Below, piece by piece: positions 35,652 to 48,500 of a stretch of DNA of 64,000 nt. Each line of letters begins with the position of its first letter. Position 1 is the first letter of the stretch. The DNA is from Paraspadella gotoi. Taxonomy: Eukaryota > Chaetognatha. The notes beneath the pieces are model-generated. The model was not told the origin of the DNA, did no database searches, and saw only the letters and a list, made by a program, of their open reading frames with translations. Location of the stretch: the NCBI GenBank assembly GCA_051294375.1, contig CM119265.1, positions 25,676,767-25,740,766 of the forward strand. Direction: 5' to 3'. The position numbers were made by a program, and so were the translations under genes.

Positions 35652-38600
35652 CTTCTCCTGTGACGCGTGACTCGACATTCGCGGTGAAATAAAACGAATT
35701 CTCTTCTTCGACGACGAAGCGACTAATTTCATTTGCGAGGAAAATGGAAAGTGGAAAGTGAAAGTGGAAAGTGGAAAGTGAACTGCGGAAAGTGGAAAGA
35801 TAGAGAGAAAATAAAAAGTAAAATAGAAACAGAAAGTGTAAAGTTTAAAGCAAAAAAGAATAAAAAATAATTTTTTTTAAATTTTCTCTCTTCTGACTTT
35901 TTTCTGTTCCGAAATCTTCAAGATTTTTTTTTAAAAAAGGAACAAAGGAAAATAAAAAGAAAGGAAATCGGAAGAAAATAACAAATAATAATCAAGAAAA
36001 AAGAAAGAAGAAAAAAGAAAGAAGCTTTTTTGCATCGCGAATTCGACTCGGGTGGTCCAAAGGTCGGGATTTGGAAAAACAAGTTGGTGGATTATGGAAA
36101 TAAAAGAGCAATGCTATGTTTGTTGATGTTAAAAAAAAAATACGAAAATAAAGTTTAAACTTAATGTGTTAAGTAATAAGCAATATTTCTTACCGTTTCC
36201 TTTTTTTATTTTCTCTTCCCAAATTTTTATTGAATTACTATTACCGTCTGTTTAAAATAGCTTTTTTTACTTTTGGAAAAGTGTTAGCAGTAAAAAGAAA
36301 GACGTTTTGTTTTCACGGAGTAGAGTAGCGATCGGAAAGTTTGTGACTTTTTTAATTTTGATTACAGAAATTGTAATCCTTCTTTTGTTTTTTTCTTTTC
36401 GCCCCTCGGTTGCCTAATCCCCATCCCATCCCCAATAAATCCCCACCAAAACCCCGTTCAATCCCCCATCCAATCATCGCTCAATTCCACAATCCATTCC
36501 CCACTCAATTCCCACCAAATCCCATTCAATCCCCCATCAAATCATACTCAACCCCGCCATCATTTCCCACCATCCCCATTCATTCCATCTATCCTCCTCT
36601 CTCCCCACTCTTTCCCTCCATATTCCCACTCAATCCCCATCCAATCCCCATTCAATCCCCGCTCAATCCTCATCCAATTCCACTCCTATCCTCCATCCAA
36701 TCCACACTATCCCCCATGCAATCCCCACCTCTACTCCCTCCATCCAATCCCCACTCAATCCCCATTCAATCTCCCATCAACCATCCCCGCTCAATCCCTC
36801 TCCCAAAAGATCAAAGTTTCCCTCAATAAACGTATGACGCCTTCCTCTTCCTCCTCCGCATCATTTCATCCTATTCCTCTTCCTCTATTCCTCCTCCTCG
36901 TCGCGGACCTTCAAGGCCTCAGCGGATCGTCGCCAGGGATGCCATCTCTCAGCCCCACAACCCTCACAGCCATCATCCGTCGTCCATCCACACTCTCGCG
37001 ACGCCTGACGTGGGCGGCGGGCCGCCAGCGAGACTGCGACCCAGGATGTGGACGGGGTATGCCGTTTATTGGAGGGGACGAGAACGTGCGATAGGTTGAG
37101 AGGATGGGGTGAGGGGATGGTGAGGGGGGGAGGGAGTGGAGGGTGGGAGGGGGTGTGAAGCCTGTGGATGAGGAAGAGGAGAGTGGAAATTCCTTCGTCT
37201 TTTGAGAAAATAAAAACCAGATAGGAAAAAAGAAAGAAGAAACAGACGAAAGAAAGAAAGAAGAAAGATAAAGAAGAAAGAAAGAAAGAAAGAAAAGAAG
37301 AAAGAAAGAAAGAAAGAAAGAAGAAAGAAAAGGAGAACCAGCGAAAAGAAAAAAGGTGGAAAGACACAAGGATTCAGAAGGAAGCACAGAAGAAAATAAA
37401 AAAAGTAAGCAACACAAAAAAACAAGACATAGTATAGGACAAAATAAAGATGAAATTGAAAATTTTAGGCCTACAAAATGAATACATAAAAAAAGCAAAA
37501 TGAATTTCTTACATTCACAGCGTCGCATCTCGTGTTCAGTCTCGTTAAAATCGACGTCAAAAAACATTCGCCACGAACGTGAAACAAACGACGACGATGA
37601 CGACGACGATGACGACGACAATGACGATGACTCAGCTTAAAATTGATCGAGAGAAGAAGCGAAGGGAGGAGAGATGAGGAGAGGAGAGAGAGAGGAGAGA
37701 AGAGAGAGAGAGATGAGAGAGAGAGAGGAGAGGAGAGAGGGAGAGAGTGGAGAGGAGAGAAGAAGAGAGAGCGTCGCCGGGGGTGTTCGCGTCGATTAGA
37801 ATTTACGAGACGTCGTTTCCACCAGCGGAAGTAGAACCTCGATCTGAGGAGACAGGAGGAGGACAGAAAGGAGGAAGAGGGGGGGCCCGCGACGGTCTGC
37901 AGATCGAATTCCGGACTCGAAGTCACGTGATCGCGAAGATTAGTGATGCCGGGTCACGTGAGCGAATTCGGGTGATGGATCGAGGACGTGAATTGCGTCG
38001 GATAAGACTCGAACGTGAAGTGTGATGTGTGACATTTGACGTTCGATGTGAAATCTTGAGCAGTTGGGGTCACCGGTTACGAAATATGGAGCGAGTTGAT
38101 GCCTGAAACCGTGAGGTCTGTTCTTGAAACCAGATGGGTGAAAAGTTCAATCGCAACTCCTTTCTTCCTAATATCACGTGACCACTTCTTACAACCCCAC
38201 GTGCAAAACCACGTTTGACCTCGGGGTGCGAGATTAACGCGACTTAACGACCGAAAAGACGTTTGTANNNNNNNNNNNNNNNNNNNNNNNNNNNNNNNNN
38301 NNNNNNNNNNNNNNNNNNNNNNNNNNNNNNNNNNNNNNNNNNNNNNNNNNNNNNNNNNNNNNNNNNNNNNNNNNNNNNNNNNNNNNNNNNNNNNNNNNNN
38401 NNNNNNNNNNNNNNNNNNNNNNNNNNNNNNNNNNNNNNNNNNNNNNNNNNNNNNNNNNNTGACATCCGGGTCTCGCCTTGAAGAGGTCAACATCCAGGGT
38501 CTTCTCCCCAACACCAAGTATCTCTTCAGAGTCGTCGCCTTCAACACCAGAGGCGCTGGGGAAAGTTCGCCGTCGCTGCTGGTGCAGACGCAGCCCGAAG

Positions 38601-41600
38601 GTGAGTTTGAGATGGAAAAAGACTGTTTCGTGATTGCGTCAGGGATCATCACATCGTGTCTTTCGTGTTTATTTTTGGTGATTTAATATCAAAGCAAAAT
38701 TCTATTCTGAGAAATACTAGAATTTTGTCTGCGCCGAACCACCTGTAGTCGGGCCAATAAGCATGACACCTTTAGTCGTGACCCCGTGGCTCATTGGGTA
38801 AATCCATTAGGACGGCCGTACACCGCCTTGGGGGCGTGGAAAACCCCTAACGAAGTTGCGGATAGTCATCTTCAGCCCACTTCGCGCCTTATCCACAAAC
38901 CCATATTTTAATTCATTTCCTGATTGCTTTAAAGATTTACTTCTAATTAAGAGAAAGGACAAAGATTTATATTTGCATTTATTTTTCCGTGGACAAGGGG
39001 AGAGAGAAAATAAATGTCCAGGGATCATAACAATTCCCCTTGACCGCATTTAGATTTATTCTTCGCCATATCCCCAGATATATTATTTAATTTTCCACGC
39101 AGATTTAAGAGATTTAGATTTAGATTTATTTTCCCCCCCTCTTCGTCACCACAGTTCACGTCCCTGGAGCCGCCGTCTCACTCCAAGCCCACGCTTTGGG
39201 TAAGGAATCGATCCTCGTCACTTGGCGTCAACCGAATTCGCTCAACGGGAGAATCAAGAGCTACAAGATCTGGATGAAGAAGGTCGGCTGTAGGGACGGT
39301 TTAGTGAGTGGTGGTTACAGGGTGATTGTTCTGAAAAATGATCTTGGTGATTATAAGTATCAGTATGCATTTTATATATATATATATCTCTCTCTCTCTC
39401 TCCCCACACAGTTGGGATCCACCGACGAAGAGAAAGAGGTGGAGGTTCTCCCTCCTCCCTTCTCCCGCCCGATCGACAGACTCCAGCATCGCTTCGATCA
39501 TCTCGACAACTTCGCCGAGTACAGCTTCAGAGTCGTCGCCCACAATCAGAACGGACCCGGCCCTTCGACGGAGAACGTCGTGGCCAGGACGCACTCCTCN
39601 NNNNNNNNNNNNNNNNNNNNNNNNNNNNNNNNNNNNNNNNNNNNNNNNNNNNNNNNNNNNNNNNNNNNNNNNNNNNNNNNNNNNNNNNNNNNNNNNNNNN
39701 NNNNNNNNNNNNNNNNNNNNNNNNNNNNNNNNNNNNNNNNNNNNNNNNNNNNNNNNNNNNNNNNNNNNNNNNNNNNNNNNNNNNNNNNNNNNNNNNNNNN
39801 NNNNNNNNNNNNNNNNNNNNNNNNNNAGATACATGCCGTTAAAACAATCCAGTGCTAAAGCTTTTTATTCTAGTTTTATATCGATTCATGCGAAAATTAA
39901 ATAAATCTTTCAAAATTGNNNNNNNNNNNNNNNNNNNNNNNNNNNNNNNNNNNNNNNNNNNNNNNNNNNNNNNNNNNNNNNNNNNNNNNNNNNNNNNNNN
40001 NNNNNNNNNNNNNNNNNNNNNNNNNNNNNNNNNNNNNNNNNNNNNNNNNNNNNNNNNNNNNNNNNNNNNNNNNNNNNNNNNNNNNNNNNNNNNNNNNNNN
40101 NNNNNNNNNNNNNNNNNNNNNNNNNNNNNNNNNNNNNNNNNNNNNNNNGAGAGAGTAATTACCCTTTCAACCCTCTCTTTCCAGTGCCGACGGCGCCCCC
40201 GCAAAACGTGACCCTAGAGACTGTCTCCTCATCGGTGGTGATTTGCCGTTGGGATCCTCCGCCCAAGATTCACCGCAACGGAGTCATCACCGGATACAAG
40301 ATTCGATACAAACGCGATGGCGCCAGACGAGGCTCCACCATCGTCACGGATGGNNNNNNNNNNCTCTTCTCGTTGGAGAGTGAGTTGGTTTGGAGAGTGG
40401 TCGTTTGAGAGTGGTCAGGGAGTGGTTAAAGGGTGGTTTAGAGGGGATATGAGTTGGAAGGGTGATGACTGTCAAGGTGACGCTTGCTGGCGTTTTCCTA
40501 CATAGTGGCGTTTGTTATTCAAGAAAAGGATTTTTTCTTTGTTCTTTTGTAGTTTGTTCGTTTGTTTGTTTTTTTTTGTTTTTTTTTATGTTTTGTAAAA
40601 AAATTTTAACTTGTACTTATTCAATTTACCAAAAAAAAATACTAAATCAAACAATACAACTTTTAAGCAAAGCAAACGCGCTGTTCTTTTGTCAGATTTG
40701 GAACGCGGGACTCGATACGCGGTTCGGCTTCAAGCTATGACAGTCAACGGAACCGGTCCCGCCTCCGAGTGGAAAGAAGCAGAAACGTTCATCAACGATT
40801 TAGACGGTGAGACAAAAGAACAGTTCTTGAGCATAGGAATTGCCATTTATAATAGTGAAACTGTAACAATTGAAGCCCCATACCAATTTTTAAACAAAGT
40901 AGCGGCATGAAAAGTAGAAGCAGACAATTCACTAATATACATTCGCCCATTGGGAGCGTATAATCACCCCATGATACTTTGTTGCGAATTTTCGAAAACA
41001 AGCGTTTTGAGCATANNNNNNNNNNCTTTTGTCAGATTTGGAACGCGGGACTCGATACGCGGTTCGGCTTCAAGCTATGACAGTCAACGGAACCGGTCCC
41101 GCCTCCGAGTGGAAAGAAGCAGAAACGTTCATCAACGATTTAGACGGTGAGACAAAAGAACAGTTCTTGAGCATAGGAATTGCCATTTATAATAGTGAAA
41201 CTGTAACAATTGAAGCCCCATACCAATTTTTAAACAAAGTAGCGGCATGAAAAGTAGAAGCAGACAATTCACTAATATACATTCGCCCATTGGGAGCGTA
41301 TAATCACTTTTTTTTTATTTCTTCAAAAAAAAATTGACTGTCGCCAAATTTCACTTTCAATTTCATCTTTTTCCGGCTTTTTAATTATTTTTTCTCATTT
41401 TTTTCAAATTTAAACAAAATGGCCGCTTTTAGATCTGACAGGTAAGAGGTATACGAGGGGGAAGCCGAAGGCGAAAATAAGACATTTCGATCGGAATTTC
41501 ATGGCACGGATTTAGATTTTTATGGTATTTATACTTAGAATTCTCGTATTTAACAAGAGCTCAACTGCGAAAACGTAAAATGTGATTAACTTATTATATT

Positions 41601-43084
41601 AAATAAGCAAAGATAGATAATAACAATTTGAATGCAAATGAAGTTAATGGAATAACATAAAACGTAAAAAATATTATAATGCTTTGTTTGGTATAAATCT
41701 GAATGATTCCATGATTGAATGAATGAATGATATGAATGAATGAATGAATGAATGAATGAATTGAATGATATGAATGAATGAGATGAATGAATGAGATGAA
41801 TGAATGAATGAATGAATGCAATGAAGAATGAATGACCGCACTATATTTTTAAAAAGAACAGTTGCCGAATCGAACGATTTTAGNNNNNNNNNNNNNNNNN
41901 NNNNNNNNNNNNNNNNNNNNNNNNNNNNNNNNNNNNNNNNNNNNNNNNNNNNNNNNNNNNNNNNNNNNNNNNNNNNNNNNNNNNNNNNNNNNNNNNNNNN
42001 NNNNNNNNNNNNNNNNNNNNNNNNNNNNNNNNNNNNNNNNNNNNNNNNNNNNNNNNNNNNNNNNNNNNNNNNNNNNNNNNNNNNNNNNNNNNNNNNNNNN
42101 NNNNNNNNNNNNNNNNNNNNNNNNNNNNNNNNNNNNNNNNNNNNNNNNNNNNNNNNNNNNNNNNNNNNNNNNNNNNNNNNNNNNNNNNNNNNNNNNNNNN
42201 NNNNNNNNNNNNNNNNNNNNNNNNNNNNNNNNNNNNNNNNNNNNNNNNNNNNNNNNNNNNNNNNNNNNNNNNNNNNNNNNNNNNNNNNNNNNNNNNNNNN
42301 NNNNNNNNNNNNNNNNNNNNNNNNNNNNNNNNNNNNNNNNNNNNNNNNNNNNNNNNNNNNNNNNNNNNNNNNNNNNNNNNNNNNNNNNNNNNNNNNNNNN
42401 NNNNNNNNNNNNNNNNNNNNNNNNNNNNNNNNNNNNNNNNNNNNNNNNNNNNNNNNNNNNNNNNNNNNNNNNNNNNNNNNNNNNNNNNNNNNTTTCGCGC
42501 AGTTTTATGCACGGAAGTCAGATTGTCTCAATGATGTGAATTAAAATTGTAATTGTGAAATATTCGCCGTTGCAATTTTAAATTTCCAATATGAAAAAAT
42601 CCCTTTACATGTATCTATTTCAAACCCGCATTTTGCTATCCCTTTTTAATTTTTAAACTTTTGTTATCAACACCGAATTTTACCTTCTCACGTTTCTATT
42701 TTAACTTTAAACTATTTCCCCTTTTTACTTTTCTACTTCATCCCTTTTTTAATTTCATTTAAATTTCATTTCATCACCTTTTTATCCTCTGCATGCTTTT
42801 AATTATTAATTTTAAAATGTATGCAATTTACGAAATATTTATCGTAATCTTGTACAAATAATACCTTTTTAAACTAAAAATACAAACGTTTTCGCAGAAA
42901 ACTTTAAATTGTATTTACAGTAGAACACTTTTTCAGGTTGTTAGAAATTTAACGATAGTTTAACTTTGTAATAATCGACTAAAATTCTCACGGATTAAGA
43001 GCGGACGCCAAGACCATAAACGATAAAGTAACGATAAAAACGCGTAGGTAAGTTTTAAAAACTACTCTCATCTCTCTCCTCTCA

Positions 43085-43165
<81 letters not shown>

Positions 43166-43487
43166 TTTTTTTCGTCGCATGCATTTTCTAACGACGTCAT
43201 AAGATTCTCTACTAACTTATTTCGGGTATGTACATTTTTGTTTTTGTCTCAAAAACTAAAAGACAATCTCCCTCTCATTTGACCCCCTGCTGCTCCCACC
43301 ACGCTCGGTCCACCCAACCCCCCAATTTCCAACCACCCAATCCTCACTACCCCCAGAATCCCGGGTGCCGGGTAAACCGGACAAAATGCTCGTCCGGCCG
43401 AAGGAAAGTTCCATCCACGTCTTTTGGTCGGCGCCGAAAGAGGAAGACATTTTGATCAGGGGCTACATGATAGGTAAATGTGATTTA

Positions 43488-43528
<41 letters not shown>

Positions 43529-44807
43529 GTTTAATACATGATAGGTAAGCGTGATTTAATTCATATTAGGATTAAAATTGCCTGAACGAGTTCGTTGATT
43601 CTTTCACATTACGACATTTAAAATATGATAATGCATTCAAATTTTACGCCTTTAAAAAACAACATTTTTTTAAGGACTCACGTTGCTTTCTATAACATCG
43701 TCGCTGTAATATTTAGGCCGCATTAGAACAATTGTAAAAAAGATAGTAAAAAAGTAAACTTTTGTATAAATTTGAGCCCAAAAAAATTTATTTTAATATC
43801 CTTAGTTTTGTTTATTTTTGTGGTGTTAATCGGCGTAAAAAAATTACTATTGGATCCTTGTTTCACGCTTCTTATTAAAATATGCAAATGAGTTTAGGGA
43901 ATTTACCTGGAATCCCCAATCCCTCACGAAATGATTTTTAAACTGAACTCCTCACTTTTCTATCACTGATCTATCACGGATTCCTTCTTCTATCAGGATA
44001 CGGTATCGGTATCCCCGACGTGTACAACCAAGATTTGGACGCGAGGCAAAGATTCGTGACGCTGGAAAATTTGGAAACCTCGTCACATTACGTCATCAGC
44101 CTTCGCGCCTACAACAACAAAGGTCACGGGGAACCGATTTACAAGAGCGTGGCCACTCTGTCAGCTGCAAGTGAGTTTCGAAGAGAGAAGCTACTCTCAG
44201 AGTCAATTAGAATAAACTAGGTTTTTAAAAGAACTCCAGCAAAACGTAAATTCTTTTTTTGTCCAAAAATGTATTTCAAAGCAGAGAAAAAAATATCACT
44301 TATCAAGTTATATATTTGTCCTATTTAACTTTCTTCTTCATCATCGTCTACAACTTCGTCATCGTCATCGTCATCATCTTTGTACACAATCCCCCCTATT
44401 CTCTCGCGCGCCATCTCTTTTTAAATTCAAGACTCGTCCCTCACTAGCGCGTCTTTCTCCGTCGATATCCGGTGTCCGAGCGGCGACACGTTCGTCAATT
44501 CTAGCGTCGACGTCGACACGACAACCGGAAGTCGTCGGTTTAAGAGACGCGCTATGACGTCGGTTTCCCCGTGGACCAATCAGAGGTCGAGATTAATCGC
44601 GGCTTTCTTTGGTTGGTCGATTAGACGGCTAACGCCTTTAGCCGTCGCCGATTGGTTGAGAGCTTCGGCCAATCAGAGACTTGCTCCGTTCCGCGCCCTA
44701 CGTGACGTCAGACCAACCATGAATGAATGGTTGGAGTCGTCGTCGTCAACAGCGCCGCTAAGCTCCGCGGCTAATGACGCCGGTTTCACATCCGGCGCTG
44801 TCGCGGA

Positions 44808-44839
<32 letters not shown>

Positions 44840-45495
44840 TAAAAAACTCGACGAGAAAATCTGATTCCATGAATGAATCTGGTTTCGTTTCCATCTACGA
44901 ATTCATGAGAAAAAACGAAGGCTTCATTTCCGGTGCTGACGCACTGTGGCGTGATTGAGTGACGTGATGGCGTGGCGTGATTGCGTGGCGTTGGCTTGAG
45001 CGTTGACGCTCGGTTGTGACACGAGATTGACACGAGATTTTAAAAGTTGGATTTCGTCACGATACATTGACACTTAATCGAAAGCGAGAATTTTAATTTT
45101 TAATTGAGTAATATTAAGAATGATCACCAAAAAAAAAATTGACAATCTAAATTTGTGGCACGATTTGATGCACAACCCGGTACTCCATTCATACGCCAAT
45201 TGTTCACGTTGTTTGCGGTGAATTGAAATAAAAAAGGTCATTTTCTGGAATTGAGAAATAAATAATTAAAAATAAAATGCGAAAAAAATTACGAGTTATG
45301 AGTCGCGAGAACATTTTGAGTGGGCGGAAGTCGATTTCTATGCGTGGAATTTTGTCTTTTCAGCTTCACCAGGATTTTTATATCGAAGATAAAATATTTT
45401 TTTTTAGTTAAATATAATCTTTTGAATTGTTGTATAATCTGGTTTATGTAATAATCGAGGGCAACGTGACACAGGAGATTTATTATAATATATTA

Positions 45496-45573
<78 letters not shown>

Positions 45574-48500
45574 ATTATTATTATATTAGTAAAGTGACAC
45601 ATGAGGATTATTCAGTTTTACATTAGTCTTTTTTTAAGTTAACAACACAATTTTAAAAGAAACCTCACAGTTTTTTCGTTTATTCTTTATCTCACGATGC
45701 AATGGTTTCTCTCACCGTTTGTTTCCCGAATCACAATCCCTGTCAATTTTTCACGTTTCATATTTTACCCCCATTTCCCCCCACCTCCTCTTTCCACAGC
45801 CCCCCAGCCCTCCAAGCCCCTCTTTCCCCCCGTGGGCCTCAAACCCATCGTGATCTCAGCCACAACGATTGTTCTCACTTGGACTGATACGTCGTTGCCA
45901 CGCAATCAACGAATCACGGACAACAGGATCTACACCATCAAGTGCACATCGCTCTATCCGGCCAACACCAAGTCTAAATACATCAACTCTACGGGTAAAG
46001 ATTAGATTTTAGACTTTAGTAAATTCGGCAACCTGCCTTTTATCCACATGTATGCGTCATAGTATGATTAGTGGTGGTTTATAGTTGGAAATTAGCTAAA
46101 TAGTGATTAATTTTTGCAAATGAGGCAAATTAATATCAATCGATGTTGCAATTTTTCTTTTGGTAAATCTTGGATAAATTCTAAAACATGATCGCAATAA
46201 AAAAAAAAAAAGAGGACAAGCCCGGGAACCGAACTTAGGACCAGCGGTTAAAACGATAAGATTTAGCTTGTTCCGCCTTAAGTTAAGAGAAATTAATCTG
46301 CAAATTAAACACCCAGAACTGTGTCTTCTCGTATTAAACAAACATTCCCAAATCATCTTTAAATTGATATAAATACCATATTTTTAATTATATTATCATT
46401 TTTTCTACTTTCTCTCCCCCCTCTTCTTTCCCTGCATCCTATCTTTTTTTCCCCTTNNNNNNNNNNNNNNNNNNNNNNNNNNNNNNNNNNNNNNNNNNNN
46501 NNNNNNNNNNNNNNNNNNNNNNNNNNNNNNNNNNNNNNNNNNNNNNNNNNNNNNNNNNNNNNNNNNNNNNNNNNNNNNNNNNNNNNNNNNNNNNNNNNNN
46601 NNNNNNNNNNNNNNNNNNNNNNNNNNNNNNNNNNNNNNNNNNNNNNNNNNNNNNNNNNNNNNNNNNNNNNNNNNNNNNNNNNNNNNNNNNNNNNNNNNNN
46701 NNNNNNNNNNNNNNNNNNNNNNNNNNNNNNNNNNNNNNNNNNNNNNNNNNNNNNNNNNNNNNNNNNNNNNNNNNNNNNNNNNNNNNNNNNNNNNNNNNNN
46801 NNNNNNNNNNNNNNNNNNNNNNNNNNNNNNNNNNNNNNNNNNNNNNNNNNNNNNNNNNNNNNNNNNNNNNNNNNNNNNNNNNNNNNNNNNNNNNNNNNNN
46901 NNNNNNNNNNNNNNNNNNNNNNNNNNNNNNNNNNNNNNNNNNNNNNNNNNNNNNNNNNNNNNNNNNNNNNNNNNNNNNNNNNNNNNNNNNNNNNNNNNNN
47001 NNNNNNNNNNNNNNNNNNNNNNNNNNNNNNNNNNNNNNNNNNNNNNNNNNNNNNNNNNNNNNNNNNNNNNNNNNNNNNNNNNNNNNNNNNNNNNNNNNNN
47101 NNNNNNNNNNNNNNNNNNNNNNNNNNNNNNNNNNNNNNNNNNNNNNNNNNNNNNNNNNNNNNNNNNNNNNNNNNNNNNNNNNNNNNNNNNNNNNNNNNNN
47201 NNNNNNNNNNNNNNNNNNNNNNNNNNNNNNNNNNNNCGTGGTCGTTGACGGCGTCGAACACGACGTTCGAGGCGGCGCCGTGGGGCGCGCCCAAGGATCT
47301 CACCGTAGTGGGCGTGGAGGGTCAGCCGGACGCGTTGATGCTGAGTTGGCAGCCGCCGAAGAATCCCAATGGGAGGATCACAGGTGGGCGGGTTTGGGTG
47401 GAAAGGGAAGGTGGTTAAATAAGGTGGAGTGGTAATGGAAAAATGACGTCGAGGGTGAATTCAATGGATTTTTTTAAAAAATAAGTAGCTGAAGGATTCG
47501 AAGCATCGACCTTTGGGTTATAAGACCCGACAGGCTTCCACTGCGACAAGTTGATACATTATAACATTTTTGTAATAACTCATAAGTTTGTGCACTAGTA
47601 GTAATTCATAAGAGAGAGTGGTTGCGGCTTTTGTGGATGGAGATGAAGAAGGTGGTTAAATGGGGTCGAATACATAGAAGAGCAACAGAAGAATAATAAA
47701 TAAAAAAGTACAATATATTAGATAATAATATTAGCAGCGGATGGTTTCGATACATCGACCTCTGGGTTATGGGCCCAGCACGCTTCCACTGCGCCACGCT
47801 GCTATTGCTGGTAAATAATAAGTTTTTAGATTTGAATTTGAGTTTTAGGCTCATTGATGTCAATACATTTTCGATAAATCGCTGAAAATTTCAATTAAAG
47901 ATATATAATCATATTAATTATTTAATTTTATTTAGTTCTAGTAATAAATATTAAATTTATGACGTCATGAGTCAAAGACCTTCTTTTTACCACGACGGCT
48001 GTGATAAAGGTTGGCAGAAATTTCCTATCCATGCAAATTTAAAAATATATATATATTTTTTTTTGCCCTAAAAAGCCTATTTGTCAGACGGGTGCCGGGA
48101 TCGAACGATCAACTTGACCATCCGATATACCTCCGGTTTTTTCCAGCTGCCTGACAAAGGGCGAAGTTTTCGCGTGTAATAAATAAAGTATTTTTTTTTA
48201 AGTTAATATTCTTATTCCAATTTTCTAAAAATCAAAAAAGGCCTGCTGCTAGACTTTAAGCCGGTATTGAACCACGGACCTGGCAAACCGGAATCAGACC
48301 GATTTGGGTCAAACGCCTGCAGTAGGTGATATTTCTTATTGCCTTAGATCAGGTAATTTCAATCCTTTCTTTACGTTAACAATCAGCGAGAGGGAGAATG
48401 CGTACCGACAATATTCGTAGCGGCCAGAGAGNNNNNNNNNNTCTTTTTACCACGACGGCTGTGATAAAGGTTGGCAGAAATTTCCTATCCATGCAAATTT

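Larger units (their letters stand above)
31013..36900. other. Large intron between Ig4 and FN3-1
   Basis: About 5.9 kb without a supported exon. It contains C/T-rich runs (31760-31810, 31915-32445, 32900-32960), a (CCATG)5 run at 33329-33353, a (TC)n run (33946-34003), three CCAAT boxes (34048-34103), a 38-bp minisatellite (34199-34385), a GGA-rich run (35070-35130), a GTC array (35603-35650) and a CAATCCCC-type repeat (36410-36825). Confidence 0.6.

Noticed and set aside
36410-36829. Pro/Ile/Ser-rich open frame
   Set aside because: Translation of the CAATCCCC repeat, with no start context or splice support.
36885-37621. Minus-strand Phe/Leu/Ser-rich open frames
   Set aside because: Low-complexity reverse of a GAAA-rich tract and of the FN3-1 exon; hydrophobic only because of TTC/TCT composition.
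37471-37926. Minus-strand open frame of 151 codons
   Set aside because: It runs through a TC tract and GAC repeats and shows no recognisable protein pattern.
41036-41146. Second FN3-3 exon as an alternative (mutually exclusive) exon
   Set aside because: It is identical to the first over exon and intron and starts at a gap edge, so it is an assembly duplicate rather than an alternative exon.
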